From positions 620,001 to 684,000 of the forward strand of contig NZ_MASW01000005.1 in NCBI RefSeq assembly GCF_003202285.1: a DNA stretch of 64,000 bases. The letters run 5' to 3'. Both the position numbers and the translations under genes were made by a program. This DNA comes from Prauserella muralis (GTDB lineage Bacteria > Actinomycetota > Actinomycetes > Mycobacteriales > Pseudonocardiaceae). The first letter of the stretch is position 1. Every line of letters starts with the position of its first letter. The notes below the pieces were generated by a model. The model searched no databases. It had not been told where the DNA came from and saw only the letters and a list, made by a program, of their open reading frames with translations. Of this stretch, positions 8,386 through 17,274 are shown piece after piece.

Positions 8386-9069
8386 TCACCCGGCCACCAC
8401 CGCCTTCTTCGGCTCGTGGGTCACCTCGACGCCGCCCAGCACGGCCGTGGCGTTGATCCTCAACAGCGGGGCATCGGCGAGCAGCACGGGGTCGTCACCG
8501 GCCGTCTTGTCGTCGAAGCCGCCGAGCACGGGCAACCCGCTCACCTCGACCCGCCAGCCCCGGGGCACCAGGATCTGCACGCCGCCGCAGAAGGCGAAGA
8601 CGTCCACGGTGGCCTCCCGATCGATGCGTGCCTGGCGCAGGTCGAGCGTCGCGCCGCCGAAGACGGCCGACACGTCCGCGTGTTCGAGATGCTGCGACCG
8701 GTCGATGGTCTTGGCTCCGCCGAACAGGACCATCGACTCGCCACGGCCGGTGCGGCGCCTGCCGTGCCCGCGGAGCACGCCCGCCAGCAGAACGGCGCCG
8801 AACACGACGAGCAGCGTCGGCCAGAACAGGTCCTCGTCGGTCCAGTCCTGGGTGCCCGCCAACAGCACGACCCCGAGCGCCGTCACCACCACGGGCATGA
8901 TCGAGATGCGGCGCTGCGACCACATCGCGGTCAGGCCGAGACCGATCATCGCCAACGGCCACCAGCGGCCGATCGTGGACCCGGCGTCCGGGCCGCCCGC
9001 GGCATCGACGATCCCGAAGACACCGAGGGCCAGGAGCACCAGTCCCAGCCATATCCGGACGAGTTTCAT
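8386..9069 (-). CDS. LiaF-like membrane protein (cell-wall-antibiotic response family)
   Basis: A 227-aa protein. Three or four N-terminal hydrophobic helices (LVRIWLGLVLLALGVFGIVD; WWPLAMIGLGLTAMW; MPVVVTALGVVLLAG; FWPTLLVVFGAVLLAGVL) are followed by a soluble beta-rich domain. That domain has the FGGA repeats typical of LiaF/YvqF proteins (VLFGGAKTI, VFGGATLDL, FCGGVQILVP, VLGGVEV). LiaF proteins modulate cell-envelope-stress signalling, but no LiaRS pair is adjacent here. Its start overlaps the lipoprotein stop (ATGA), so the two are coupled. Confidence 0.8.
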   Translation of the reverse strand: MKLVRIWLGLVLLALGVFGIVDAAGGPDAGSTIGRWWPLAMIGLGLTAMWSQRRISIMPVVVTALGVVLLAGTQDWTDEDLFWPTLLVVFGAVLLAGVLRGHGRRRTGRGESMVLFGGAKTIDRSQHLEHADVSAVFGGATLDLRQARIDREATVDVFAFCGGVQILVPRGWRVEVSGLPVLGGFDDKTAGDDPVLLADAPLLRINATAVLGGVEVTHEPKKAVVAG

Positions 9070-9773
9070 GACGAGCCTCCCTGGCTGTGTGCGATGTCCA
9101 CCACGACGCGGCGGACCTGGTCCCGGCCGGCCAGCACGGTGAAGGCGCGCATCGGCAGCTTCGCGCGGACGCCGACGGCGAAGCTGCACTGGCCTTCGAA
9201 GAACCCGCCGAAGCGCACTTCCCGCAACGTCCGCCACCCGGCCAGCTGGTGCGGGGTGTAGAAGTGGTCGCCGGTCCTGGCGAGAATCCGCCCCGGCTGG
9301 TGGCCCTGCTCGTCGAAGCCCTGCGGAGGTGTCCGCACCACGACCTGCAGCGCCGCGCCACCTGCGACCGGGATCGGGTGCCCGGAGCCGTCCGCCGTGG
9401 GAACCGGTACGTAGCGCACGTCGAAGCCGACCGGTGAGGGCCCGTTGATGTCGAACACCACGCGGTCGAAGCAGGCGTGCCGTCCAGCACGGACGCGGTA
9501 GAGCGCCTCGCGCGACCAGCCTGCCTCCGTGTCCGGCGCGGTCGTCCAGTTCCGGGTCTCCGGGCACTGGGCCGGAGCCGGCGGCCGGGTGACGGCCGGC
9601 GAGGTCGCGGTGGGTTGTGGCGACGGCGCGCTCGACGGCGGCGAGGTGGTCGCCGTCGTCGCGGACGGGACCGAGGGCGGACCGGGTGGTCCGGCCTGGT
9701 CGCCTCCGGAGCAGGCTGTCACCGTCACCGCGAGCGCGATGGTCAGCGCGGCCAGGGCCGTGGTTCTGCGCAT
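9066..9773 (-). CDS. AMIN-like-domain lipoprotein (paralogue 1)
   Basis: A 235-aa exported lipoprotein. The signal peptide MRRTTALAALTIALAVTVTAC ends in a lipobox cysteine. A Pro/Ser/Thr linker follows, then an AMIN-like beta-domain (HACFDRVVFDINGPSP, DVRYVP, GDHFYTPHQLAGWRTL, FFEGQCSFAVGVRAKLPMRAF). An in-frame ATG at 9785 is an alternative start; 9773 gives the better signal peptide. The domain is thought to bind cell-wall material. A close paralogue lies at 28607-29314. Confidence 0.8.
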   Translation of the reverse strand: MRRTTALAALTIALAVTVTACSGGDQAGPPGPPSVPSATTATTSPPSSAPSPQPTATSPAVTRPPAPAQCPETRNWTTAPDTEAGWSREALYRVRAGRHACFDRVVFDINGPSPVGFDVRYVPVPTADGSGHPIPVAGGAALQVVVRTPPQGFDEQGHQPGRILARTGDHFYTPHQLAGWRTLREVRFGGFFEGQCSFAVGVRAKLPMRAFTVLAGRDQVRRVVVDIAHSQGGSS

Positions 9774-9916
9774 GTTTCGGAGCATGCACCAGCGCGCCCG
9801 GCGGAATCAGGGACCAATGGCTCGAAACGGACGGCGATGGTCCCTGGCCGGCCGGGGCAGGGCTGCGGGACCGTTCCACCTACGACGGCCACGTCGTCCC
9901 CGGAGTGGAGCCAACC

Positions 9917-10228
9917 ATGATCGAGGAACTGCAGTACTACGCGGCACCGCGCCGGTTGCCGCGCGAGGCCGTGCGGCGGCTCAACGACGCCGACACCACC
10001 TGCCAGCGGGTCGAACTCGCCGTGACGAACTCGGGCGATCGGCTGGGCGCCGAGTACCGCACCCGGCTCGAGGCCGCGGTCCGGGAGGTCCGCGGAGCGC
10101 TGAGCAAGCGGGACGCCGAACTGGCCGCGCAGCGCGCCGAGGTACTGGAGATCGTGCTGGAGGAGGCCGGTGACCTCCTGCCGCTCGGGTACGCGAGCGG
10201 GCTGGTCGACGCCATCCGTGCCGGCTGA
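9917..10228 (+). CDS. hypothetical helical protein
   Basis: A 103-aa protein I do not recognise. It is rich in charged residues and alanine, with a predicted helical stretch from about residue 45 (EYRTRLEAAVREVRGALSKR) that could form a coiled coil. The ATG at 9917 follows GTGGAG. It lies between the divergent lipoprotein and the convergent diiron-protein gene. Confidence 0.6.
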   Translation: MIEELQYYAAPRRLPREAVRRLNDADTTCQRVELAVTNSGDRLGAEYRTRLEAAVREVRGALSKRDAELAAQRAEVLEIVLEEAGDLLPLGYASGLVDAIRAG

Positions 10229-10329
10229 GGTGGCAGGCAGGACGAGACCGCGCTCCCCGGGGGCGAGGACGGTCTGCCAGGGCCCCCTGCGCCCGGGCAG
10301 GCCGCCTCGCGGCTTCGGCTCTCGCCGCC

Positions 10330-11238
10330 TCAGATCATGTGCACCTTCTGGTACAGGGCGATCGCGGGCCGGGTGAGCAGGCCCGCCTCGGCCAGGAAGT
10401 CCATCAGCCCGCCGCAGGCATGGCGCATCATCGACTTGTGGTGCTCGTTGGCCTTGACGGCGGCCAGTGCGCGCTCGGTGTCGAGACCGGCCGCCCGGTA
10501 CACCCCGGGGTTGACGAGACTGCGCACGATGAAATAGGCCGCCGCCGCGATGAGCCGGGCACTGCGCCGCCTGCGGGCCGCGCTCACACCCTGCATGTGC
10601 TCGCGGACCTCCTGCCGGGCGAACTTCATGTGCCGCGACTCCTCCACCACGTGGATCTTCGAACTGGTGCGCACGATGTCGAGCACGTTCTCGCCGCGCA
10701 TCCAGTCCCGCTGCATCACGTCGAGGACCTCCTCGGCGACGAGCGTGGCGCCGTAGGCGACCTCTCCCCTGGCGACGGACTTGAACAGCCGGGCCGCCTC
10801 GACCACCACGCGAGCCGGGAAGTAGGCGGGCACGCCGACCTTCTCGCAGATGCGCGCGAACATGATCGAGTGCCTGCACTCGTCGGCGATCTCGGTGAGC
10901 GCGAACTGGAAGTCGGGCTCGGCCGGGTTCTTCACGTACTGATCCCGCAGGATCATCTGCTGCAGGATCATCTCGAACCAGATGCCCGTGCTCATGATCG
11001 AGCACACCTCGTGCCGGGTGAGCGTGATCCGCTGCGCCTCGGTCATCTCGTCCCACAGCGGCGTGCCGTAGAGCGTGCTCCACTCCGGGTTGAGCCCGTA
11101 GCCGTCGGCGGGCAGCGGCGCGTCCCAGTCGATCTCGGTGGCGGGGTCGTAGGACAACTGGGCCGACGAGTCCAGCAGACGCCGGGACACGTCGTCCTCG
11201 GCGGCGTGGCGGCCGTTCCTCGCGGCGGCTGTGGTCAT
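10330..11238 (-). CDS. AurF-type diiron oxygenase/ferritin-like protein
   Basis: A 302-aa protein of the AurF (p-aminobenzoate N-oxygenase) family. Paired iron-ligand motifs are visible: ITLTRHEVCSIMSTGIWFE, EIADECRHSIMFA, LVAEEVLDVMQRDWM and HVVEESRHMKFARQEV. Family members oxidise amines or have unknown roles in actinobacteria. The start at 11238 is preferred over 11247 because GAGGAGG lies 8 bases before it. A TetR gene is divergently transcribed, with an inverted repeat between them, so local repression is likely. Confidence 0.85.
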   Translation of the reverse strand: MTTAAARNGRHAAEDDVSRRLLDSSAQLSYDPATEIDWDAPLPADGYGLNPEWSTLYGTPLWDEMTEAQRITLTRHEVCSIMSTGIWFEMILQQMILRDQYVKNPAEPDFQFALTEIADECRHSIMFARICEKVGVPAYFPARVVVEAARLFKSVARGEVAYGATLVAEEVLDVMQRDWMRGENVLDIVRTSSKIHVVEESRHMKFARQEVREHMQGVSAARRRRSARLIAAAAYFIVRSLVNPGVYRAAGLDTERALAAVKANEHHKSMMRHACGGLMDFLAEAGLLTRPAIALYQKVHMI

Positions 11239-11276
11239 CGTCCGCACCTCCTCGTGCTAACCCGGACTCTCGGTAA

Positions 11277-11295
11277 CAGGAACATAATGTACCTG
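11277..11295. promoter_or_regulatory. TetR operator between diiron gene and TetR gene
   Basis: CAGGAACATAATGTACCTG is a near-perfect 19-bp palindrome (arms CAGG-ACAT/ATGT-CCTG). It is AT-rich against a GC-rich background and sits midway between divergent genes. Confidence 0.65.
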
Positions 11296-11346
11296 CTATC
11301 TCCGGGTCCGTACACCCGGGCACGGCGGCCCGATAGGCTGACCGCG

Positions 11347-12042
11347 ATGAGCAGCTCGCCGGCACCTTCCCCGGCCGCCCGCCGGACCGACGGCCGCGCG
11401 GCTCGCTGGGCGGGCCAGCGCGAGCGGCGCAGGCGCGAGTTCGTCGACGCGGCGCTGCGCGCCGTCGCCGCCCACGGGCCCGAGGTGTCCACCGAGCAGA
11501 TCGCCGAGGAGGCCGGGGTCGCGCGCACCCGGCTGTACAAGTACTTCACCGACGCCGCGGACCTGCAGGCGGCGATCGCCGACCGGGTGGCGGAGCTGAT
11601 CACCGCGGAGCTCGCGCCCGCCTGGAACCCGCACGGAACGCCGATGCAGGCCATCGCGGCCGCGATCGGCGCGCACACCACCTGGCTGTCCGAACACGGC
11701 GACCTGTACCGGTACCTCACCATGCACTCGCTGTCGGCGCAGGCGGGCGGCCGCGACGCGGTCACCGACGTCAAGACCGCCATCGCCCGCAACCTGACCG
11801 CGGTGTTCGAGCACTACCTGGCGCTGTTCGGCCTCGACGTGCGGGCGGCGGAGACCGTGGCCTTCGGCCTGGTGGGCCTCGTGGAATCCAGCACCTCCCG
11901 GTGGCTGGAGAACCCGCGTGGCGTCAGCCGTGACGAGCTGGCCGGGCTGCTCGAGCGCTGGGTGTGGCGGATCTTCGACGACACGCTGCGGGCGGGCGGT
12001 GTCGAGCTGGACCCGGACGCGCCGCTGCCCGCCCCGGGCTGA
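11347..12042 (+). CDS. TetR-family regulator
   Basis: A 231-aa regulator. The helix-turn-helix is at about residues 35-70 (VSTEQIAEEAGVARTRLYKY). The C-terminal domain contains HTTWLSEHGDLYRYL, as in TetR members of mycobacteria that sit next to AurF-type genes. There is no Shine-Dalgarno; TAGGCT lies 7 bases before the ATG, so translation is probably leaderless. It probably represses the divergent diiron gene and itself through the palindrome at 11277. Confidence 0.88.
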   Translation: MSSSPAPSPAARRTDGRAARWAGQRERRRREFVDAALRAVAAHGPEVSTEQIAEEAGVARTRLYKYFTDAADLQAAIADRVAELITAELAPAWNPHGTPMQAIAAAIGAHTTWLSEHGDLYRYLTMHSLSAQAGGRDAVTDVKTAIARNLTAVFEHYLALFGLDVRAAETVAFGLVGLVESSTSRWLENPRGVSRDELAGLLERWVWRIFDDTLRAGGVELDPDAPLPAPG

Positions 12043-12046
12043 CGAG

Positions 12047-12072
12047 GGTTCGGCGGGGCCGGGCGGGGGTAC
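12047..12072 (+). promoter_or_regulatory. sigma-B/F-type promoter candidate
   Basis: GGTT, 16 bases, GGGTAC, ending nine bases before the ATG at 12082. The GNNT -35 is degenerate, so support is weaker than at the 25-35 kb sites. Confidence 0.4.
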
Positions 12073-12081
12073 CAGCCTGGG

Positions 12082-12576
12082 ATGAACGGCTACCTCGGCA
12101 TCTACCTCAACGACCAGCTCGCGCTGGGCGTGCTGTGGCGCGAGCTGGCGCGCCGCTCGCAGCGGAGCAACCGCGGGACCGACCTCGGTGAGGCGCTGGG
12201 CTCCGCCGCCGACGGCATCACGGAGGACGTGGAGACCTTCACCGCGATCATGCGCCGCCTCGGCGTGCGGCCGAACCCGGTGAAGACGACGCTGATGCTG
12301 GTCGGCGAGCGGATCGGCAGGCTCAAGCCCAACGGCAGGCTCCGTTCGTACTCGCCGCTGAGCCGGTTCACCGAACTGGAGATCCTGATCATGGGCATCG
12401 ACGGCAAGAAGCAGCTGTGGACCACGTTGCGCGACCTCGCCGACGTGCCCTCCCGGCTGCCCGATGTGGACTTCGACCGGCTGATCGAGCGCGCCGAGCA
12501 GCAGCGCCGCCTGCTGGAGCCGTTCCGTGTCCAGGCCGGTGCCGAGGCGTTCGGGACCCGGCGGCCTGCCGCGTGA
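12082..12576 (+). CDS. hypothetical all-helical protein
   Basis: A 164-aa soluble protein I cannot assign. It begins MNGYLGIYLNDQLALGVLW and is mostly amphipathic helix, with no cysteine pair, membrane segment or known motif. The central DITEDVETFTAIMRRLGV-like part suggests a helical bundle. It may be stress-induced, judging by the GGGTAC element just upstream. No Shine-Dalgarno is evident. Confidence 0.6.
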   Translation: MNGYLGIYLNDQLALGVLWRELARRSQRSNRGTDLGEALGSAADGITEDVETFTAIMRRLGVRPNPVKTTLMLVGERIGRLKPNGRLRSYSPLSRFTELEILIMGIDGKKQLWTTLRDLADVPSRLPDVDFDRLIERAEQQRRLLEPFRVQAGAEAFGTRRPAA

Positions 12577-12585
12577 GCGGCGGGC

Positions 12586-12819
12586 TCAGTCGATCCGCGC
12601 GATGAGGCTGCCCTGGCGCAGCACGTCGCCCTCCTTCACGAGCAACCGCACCACCCCCGACGCCGGGGCGGGCACCTCGACGTCCACCTTGTCGACGGCG
12701 ACCTCGGCGAGCAGGTCCCCCTCGGAAACCTGCTCGCCGTCGGCCACGAACCACGTCGCCACAACGCCCTCGGCGTCCGGGTCCTTGGCCGACACCGCGG
12801 GGAACGCGACCTCGGTCAT
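12586..12819 (-). CDS. single lipoyl/biotinyl-domain protein
   Basis: A 77-aa protein that is one lipoyl domain and nothing else. The attachment lysine is K44 in AVDKVDVEVPAP. The surrounding GVVATWFVADGEQVSEGD and GVVRLLVKEGDVLRQG give the two-fold hammerhead. Its ATG overlaps the E1-beta stop (ATGA), so it is the third gene of the E1 operon. It would carry the acyl group from E1. No acyltransferase domain is fused, so an E2 core must be supplied in trans. Confidence 0.85.
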   Translation of the reverse strand: MTEVAFPAVSAKDPDAEGVVATWFVADGEQVSEGDLLAEVAVDKVDVEVPAPASGVVRLLVKEGDVLRQGSLIARID

Positions 12820-13850
12820 GCGCCGACCAGCCTGCGCACACCGTCGCGGATGCGGTCGGCCGTGGGCAGCACGGCGTACTCCAGCGACCGCGCGTACGGG
12901 ATCGGCACGTCGGGCACGCACACCCGCACGGGCGGCACGGTGAGCAGGGCAGGGTCGCGCTCGGCCACCCTGGCGATCACCTCACCGGAGAGCCCGTACG
13001 ACAGGTAGTCCTCGTCGACCACGAGCAGCCGGCCGGTGCGGCCCACCGACTCGAGGATCGTGTCGGTGTCCAGCGGCACCAGGCTGCGCAGGTCCACGAC
13101 CTCGCACTCGACCCCGTCGGCGGCGAGCTCGTCGGCGACGTCGAGCGCGCGGTGCACCGACAGCGACAGCGTCACGATCGTCACGTCGCGGCCGGACCGG
13201 ACCACGCTGGCCTTGCCGATCGGCACCTCGTACTCCTCCTCGGGCACGGGTGCCAGCGACCGAGGGTTCTTCGCCATCCACGGCAGCCCCATGACGCCCT
13301 TGTGGAACATGTAGACCACCGGGTTGTCGTCACGGATCGCCGAGACCATCAGCCCCTTCGCGTCGGCGGGCGTGCTCGGCACGACGATCTTCATGCCCGG
13401 CAGGTGGGCGAAGGTGCCCCACAGGCACTGCGAGTGCTGGGCGCCGTCGGAGTAGCCGCCGCCCACGGCCGTGGTGAGCACCATCGGCACCCTGACGTTG
13501 CCGCCGGACTCGAAGTGGATCTTCGCCATGTGGTTGTAGATCTGGTCCATGCACACGCCGAAGAAGTCGACGAACATCAGCTCGACGATCGGGCGCATGC
13601 CCTCCACGGCCGCGCCGATGGCGGCGCCGATGAACGCGGTCTCGGAGATGGGCGTGTCGATGATCCGCTCCGGCCCGAACCGGTCCAGCAGGCCCGTGGT
13701 GGAGCTGAAGATCCCGCCGTAGGCGCCGACGTCCTCGCCGAGCACGAACACGTCGGGATCGCGGTCCATCTCCTGCGCGATCGCCTCGACCATGGCCTTG
13801 GCGGTGGTGAGCTTGCGGCGCGACGGCGCCGGTGCGTCGGTGACGGTCAT
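12816..13850 (-). CDS. 2-oxoacid/acetoin dehydrogenase E1 component, beta subunit
   Basis: A 344-aa transketolase-like subunit. It has the usual order: pyrimidine-binding domain at the N-terminus (EDVGAYGGIFSSTTGLLDRFG, IDTPISETAFIGAAIGAA) and the C-terminal domain (EVVDLRSLVPLDTDTI). With E1-alpha it performs thiamine-diphosphate-dependent decarboxylation and transfer to lipoate. It starts 9 bases after E1-alpha with TAAGGAG upstream. Substrate could be acetoin or a branched/other 2-oxoacid; the sequence alone does not decide. Confidence 0.9.
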   Translation of the reverse strand: MTVTDAPAPSRRKLTTAKAMVEAIAQEMDRDPDVFVLGEDVGAYGGIFSSTTGLLDRFGPERIIDTPISETAFIGAAIGAAVEGMRPIVELMFVDFFGVCMDQIYNHMAKIHFESGGNVRVPMVLTTAVGGGYSDGAQHSQCLWGTFAHLPGMKIVVPSTPADAKGLMVSAIRDDNPVVYMFHKGVMGLPWMAKNPRSLAPVPEEEYEVPIGKASVVRSGRDVTIVTLSLSVHRALDVADELAADGVECEVVDLRSLVPLDTDTILESVGRTGRLLVVDEDYLSYGLSGEVIARVAERDPALLTVPPVRVCVPDVPIPYARSLEYAVLPTADRIRDGVRRLVGA

Positions 13851-13859
13851 GGCGGCTCC

Positions 13860-14834
13860 TTACGCGAACACGTACTCGGTGGCGGACTCCGGTGCCGGTT
13901 CCGCGCTCTTCCTGGCGAAGGCGATGGCGTCCTCGACGCGCTCCCCGGCGTCCTGCCTTGCGGCACGCACGTCCTCGTCGCCGAGCACGCCGTCCGCGCG
14001 CAGCTGCTGCTCGTAGGTCGGGATCGGATCGCGCCCCGGCACGCCCTCCAGATCCGTCCGGTAGGCCTGCGCGTCCCCCTCGAAATGGCCCCACAGGCGC
14101 AGCGTGTGCACCTCGAGCAGGCTCGGGCCCTCTCCCGCCCTCGCCCTGGCGACCGCGCGGCCCGCGGCCTCGTGCACCGCCTCCACCGAGTTCTCCTCGA
14201 CCCGCTCCCCCGGCATGTCGTAGCCCGCGGCACGCACCGCGTTGGACGTGACGCAGGTGGACGCGCTGCGCGGCACCGAGATGCCCCAGTCGTTGTCCTC
14301 CACGACGAACACGACCGGCAGCTTCCACAGCGAGGCCAGGTTGAGCGACTCGTGGAAGCCACCCTGGTTGGCCGCGCCCTCCCCGGTGACCGCGACGGCG
14401 ACCCGGTCGGTGCCCCGGCGGTGGAAGGCCAGCGCCTGCCCCACCGCGGGCGGGTAGCCCTCGGCGATGATCCCCGAGCACGAAAAGTGGGTGTCCGGGT
14501 CGAACAGGTGCATGTGCCCGCCGCGGCCCCGGCCGAGACCGTCGACGCGGCCGAAGATCTCCGCGGCCATCCTCCGCAGGTCCACCCCGTGCGCGATCGC
14601 CAGGTGGTGCGGGCGGTGGGTCGCGGTCACCGCGTCATCCGTGGTCAGGTGCGCGCACACCCCCGCAGCGACGGGCTCCTGGCCCGCGGACAGATGCATC
14701 TCACCGGGGATGGCCCCGGCCCCGATGTCGAACACCGGCTTCTTGTCGGCGTGGTACTCCCGCAGGATCGCTTCCTCGAAGGTGCGGATGAGCACCATCA
14801 TGCGGTACAGATCCCGTCGTGCCTGTGCGTCCAT
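13860..14834 (-). CDS. 2-oxoacid/acetoin dehydrogenase E1 component, alpha subunit
   Basis: A 324-aa thiamine-diphosphate subunit. The cofactor motif is visible as TGEGAANQGGFHESLN ending in VVEDND. GLGRGRGGHMHLFDP is typical of the acetoin/pyruvate E1-alpha group. The start at 14834 is chosen for GGGAGG five bases upstream; an in-frame ATG at 14849 is possible. It heads the E1-alpha/E1-beta/lipoyl operon and follows an IclR gene by 85 bases on the same strand. Confidence 0.9.
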   Translation of the reverse strand: MDAQARRDLYRMMVLIRTFEEAILREYHADKKPVFDIGAGAIPGEMHLSAGQEPVAAGVCAHLTTDDAVTATHRPHHLAIAHGVDLRRMAAEIFGRVDGLGRGRGGHMHLFDPDTHFSCSGIIAEGYPPAVGQALAFHRRGTDRVAVAVTGEGAANQGGFHESLNLASLWKLPVVFVVEDNDWGISVPRSASTCVTSNAVRAAGYDMPGERVEENSVEAVHEAAGRAVARARAGEGPSLLEVHTLRLWGHFEGDAQAYRTDLEGVPGRDPIPTYEQQLRADGVLGDEDVRAARQDAGERVEDAIAFARKSAEPAPESATEYVFA

Positions 14835-14878
14835 GACACCTCCCGCCATCGCAGGAGTCCACTGTCCGGCCGTGCGCC

Positions 14879-14899
14879 ACCGCGCGACAACGGCGCGGT
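14879..14899. promoter_or_regulatory. inverted repeat between IclR and E1 operon
   Basis: ACCGCGC-N7-GCGCGGT is a perfect 7-bp inverted repeat in the 85-base gap. It could be the IclR operator for the E1 operon or an attenuating hairpin. Confidence 0.4.
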
Positions 14900-14919
14900 T
14901 TTCAGATGGTGATACGGGC

Positions 14920-15657
14920 TCAGCCGGGCAGCACCATGGCGCGCGCCAGCCGGTCGGCGGCGCGCTTGAGCGCGTCGGTGCCCACCGACGCGTCACGGCG
15001 GGCGGGCATCGAGATCGCGACCGCGCCGAGCAGCCCCGGCGCGCGCACGGGCACGGCGACGCAGGCGGTGCCGAGCAGGTACTCCTCCCGGTCGGCCGCC
15101 ACGCCCCCTGGCGCGCACAGCCGCCGCTCCAGCAGCCGCCGGTCGGTGACGGTGTGCGGGGTGAGGTCGACCAGACGGTGCCGGGACAGGTAGTCGTCCC
15201 GGCGTGGCCGGTCCAGGCAGCCCAGGATGCACTTGCCGAAGGCCGTGGCGTGCCCGGCCTCGTGCACGCCCACCCACAGGTCCACCCGCGGTGTGCGGGG
15301 CCCGTCGGCGACGTCGAGCAGTTCGATCTCACCGTCGGCGTACACGGACAGGTACGCGGCGCCGCGTACCTCGTCGCGCAGCGCGGCCAGGGCGGGCCGC
15401 GCCCGCGTCACGGCGGTCAGCCTCGGGTCCCGCCTGCCGAGCGCGTCCACGCGGTCGCCGAGCACGTAGCCGTCGGCGAGCTTGCGCAGATAGTCCTCGT
15501 GCACGAGCGTGCGCAGCAGGTGGTACGTGGTCGGCAGCGGCAGGCCGAGCGCGCGCGCCAGGCCTTTCGCGGTGGCGGGGCGCTCGCTCGCGCCGACGGC
15601 ATCCAGCAGGTGCAGTGCGCGCCGCACCGACCCGATCAGCGTGGGAGCCTCGCTCAC
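14920..15657 (-). CDS. IclR-family regulator
   Basis: A 245-aa regulator. The winged helix covers residues 8-65 (SVRRALHLLDAVGASERPAT, LGLPLPTTYHLLRTL). The effector domain follows with ECG-type turns (GKCILGCLDRPRRDDYL, REEYLLGTACVAVPVRAPG). The GTG at 15657 follows GGGAGG. It lies directly before the E1-alpha/beta/lipoyl genes, which it probably controls. Confidence 0.85.
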   Translation of the reverse strand: MSEAPTLIGSVRRALHLLDAVGASERPATAKGLARALGLPLPTTYHLLRTLVHEDYLRKLADGYVLGDRVDALGRRDPRLTAVTRARPALAALRDEVRGAAYLSVYADGEIELLDVADGPRTPRVDLWVGVHEAGHATAFGKCILGCLDRPRRDDYLSRHRLVDLTPHTVTDRRLLERRLCAPGGVAADREEYLLGTACVAVPVRAPGLLGAVAISMPARRDASVGTDALKRAADRLARAMVLPG

Positions 15658-15797
15658 CCGGCACCTCCCGACCTCGTCGCCGCAGTGCCACCCCAGCATC
15701 CTGCGGGCCCCCGCCCCCTGACAAGTGCCCGAACGGCGGGCAAGACAGGGACCAACGACCCTGGGCCGGGCACGCCGCCAGGTCGCACCATCAGGGC

Positions 15798-16106
15798 ATG
15801 ACGAGGACACCACTCGCCGCTGCCCTGCCCACCGCACAGATCGAGGTGGGCCCCGGTGTGGACCCGGCTTCCCTCGACCACGCGCTGGCCCGGCTGCGAG
15901 CCCTGCCGGGCCCGTGCCGTGTCGACTCACTGACCGTGCGACTGACCCGCACCCACCATCCAGCTCTTCCCGACGGGATTCTCGCCGACGCCTCCGCGGT
16001 CAGCGAGGGACGCACCGTGCGCGCTCGAGCCGTCGCGAAGTGCCCGCGGGCCTCGGTGGACACACTCGCCGCTCGGCTGGTCACGGCGCTCGCCAGGCCT
16101 CGCTAG
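15798..16106 (+). CDS. short HPF/RaiA-like protein (tentative)
   Basis: A 102-aa basic protein. The section VRLTRTHHPALPDGILADAS followed by RTVRARAVAKCPRASVDTLA resembles one half-repeat of actinobacterial hibernation-promoting (S30EA-like) proteins. The long C-terminal HPF domain is absent. The similarity is by eye only and could be misleading. No Shine-Dalgarno is clear. It precedes the LigD-type gene by 63 bases. Confidence 0.55.
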   Translation: MTRTPLAAALPTAQIEVGPGVDPASLDHALARLRALPGPCRVDSLTVRLTRTHHPALPDGILADASAVSEGRTVRARAVAKCPRASVDTLAARLVTALARPR

Positions 16107-16169
16107 GAACCCACGGCGACAGCCAGGTCGCCGGTTGACCGGACCTCGCGGGATGACCAGGGTAAGGGC

Positions 16170-17141
16170 ATGAAGGGCACCGAAGAGCGGCACGGCGTGG
16201 CGCTGACCAATCTGGACCAGCCGCTGTTCGCCGACGCCGGCGCGACCAAACGCGACCTGGTCGACTATCTCGACGCCGTGGCCGACCGGATCCTGCCGGA
16301 GCTGCGCGACCGGCCGCTGTCGGTCATGCGGGTGCTGCGCGGGCAGAAGCCGTTCATGCAGAAGAACCTCCCGAAGTACACGCCGGAGTGGGTGCCGAGG
16401 GTGGCGCTGTGGGCCGAGTCGTCGCAGCGGGAGGTCTCCTACGCGCTGTGCAACGACCACGCCACCCTGCTGTGGTTCGCCAACCAGCGCGCCGTCGAGT
16501 ACCACCCGACACTGATCACGGTCGGCGACGACGGCCCCCGCCCGACGCACCTCGTGCTCGACATCGACCCGCCCGAGGGCGAGTCGTTCCCGGCCGCCGC
16601 CCGCTCCGCCCACCTGGTGCGACAGGCACTCGCCGACGCGGGCCTCGGCTGCGCGGTGAAGACCAGCGGCGCCAAGGGAGTGCACGTCGTCGTGCCGGTG
16701 GACGGGCGGACACCCATCGAGGACGCGGCCGCCGCCACCCGCGCGCTGGCCGCCCGCGCCGAGCGCCTCGACCCTGAGCTCGCGACCACCGCCTACATCC
16801 GCGAGGACCGCGGCGGCAGGGTGTTCCTCGACTCGACCCGCGCCGGGGGTGCCAGCCTCGTCGCCGCCTACAGCCCGCGGCTGCGGCCCGGCGTGCCCGT
16901 GTCGTTCCCCGTACCGTGGGACGAACTCGACCACGTCACGCCCGCCGATTTCACGCTGCGCACCGCGCTGGACCGGCTCGGCGGGAGCAACCCGTGGGCG
17001 GCATCGCTGCCGCCTCCACAGTCCATTCCTGCCGACGTCGTCGAGGAGGGGCACACGATCCCGGTCGCGAGGGTGGCGGCGATGCACGAGGGCAAACGCA
17101 GGGCCCGCGCCCGCCGGAACGCCGACCGCCACGCGGGGTGA
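16170..17141 (+). CDS. LigD-type DNA repair polymerase (archaeo-eukaryotic primase fold)
   Basis: A 323-aa stand-alone polymerase domain of the NHEJ ligase LigD family. The metal-binding VLDIDPP pair and the nucleotide-binding SGAKGVHVVVP are present, with HVTPADFTLRTALDRLG near the end. Such proteins fill gaps with ribonucleotides during double-strand-break repair. No Ku or ligase gene is adjacent. The N-terminus (VALTNLDQPLF, TKRDLVDYLDAVADRILPEL) is complete, so this is not a fragment of a larger LigD. Confidence 0.9.
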   Translation: MKGTEERHGVALTNLDQPLFADAGATKRDLVDYLDAVADRILPELRDRPLSVMRVLRGQKPFMQKNLPKYTPEWVPRVALWAESSQREVSYALCNDHATLLWFANQRAVEYHPTLITVGDDGPRPTHLVLDIDPPEGESFPAAARSAHLVRQALADAGLGCAVKTSGAKGVHVVVPVDGRTPIEDAAAATRALAARAERLDPELATTAYIREDRGGRVFLDSTRAGGASLVAAYSPRLRPGVPVSFPVPWDELDHVTPADFTLRTALDRLGGSNPWAASLPPPQSIPADVVEEGHTIPVARVAAMHEGKRRARARRNADRHAG

Positions 17142-17274
17142 ACCCCACCCGTGTCGCCGACGCACCCGCCGCGCCGCGCACTGTCTCACCCTGAGCCTTC
17201 TCCGGGCACAGTCAGGGCAGACGTCCGGACCATTCCCGATCCTCGGCCGCAGCGCGCGGCGTAACGTCACCGGC

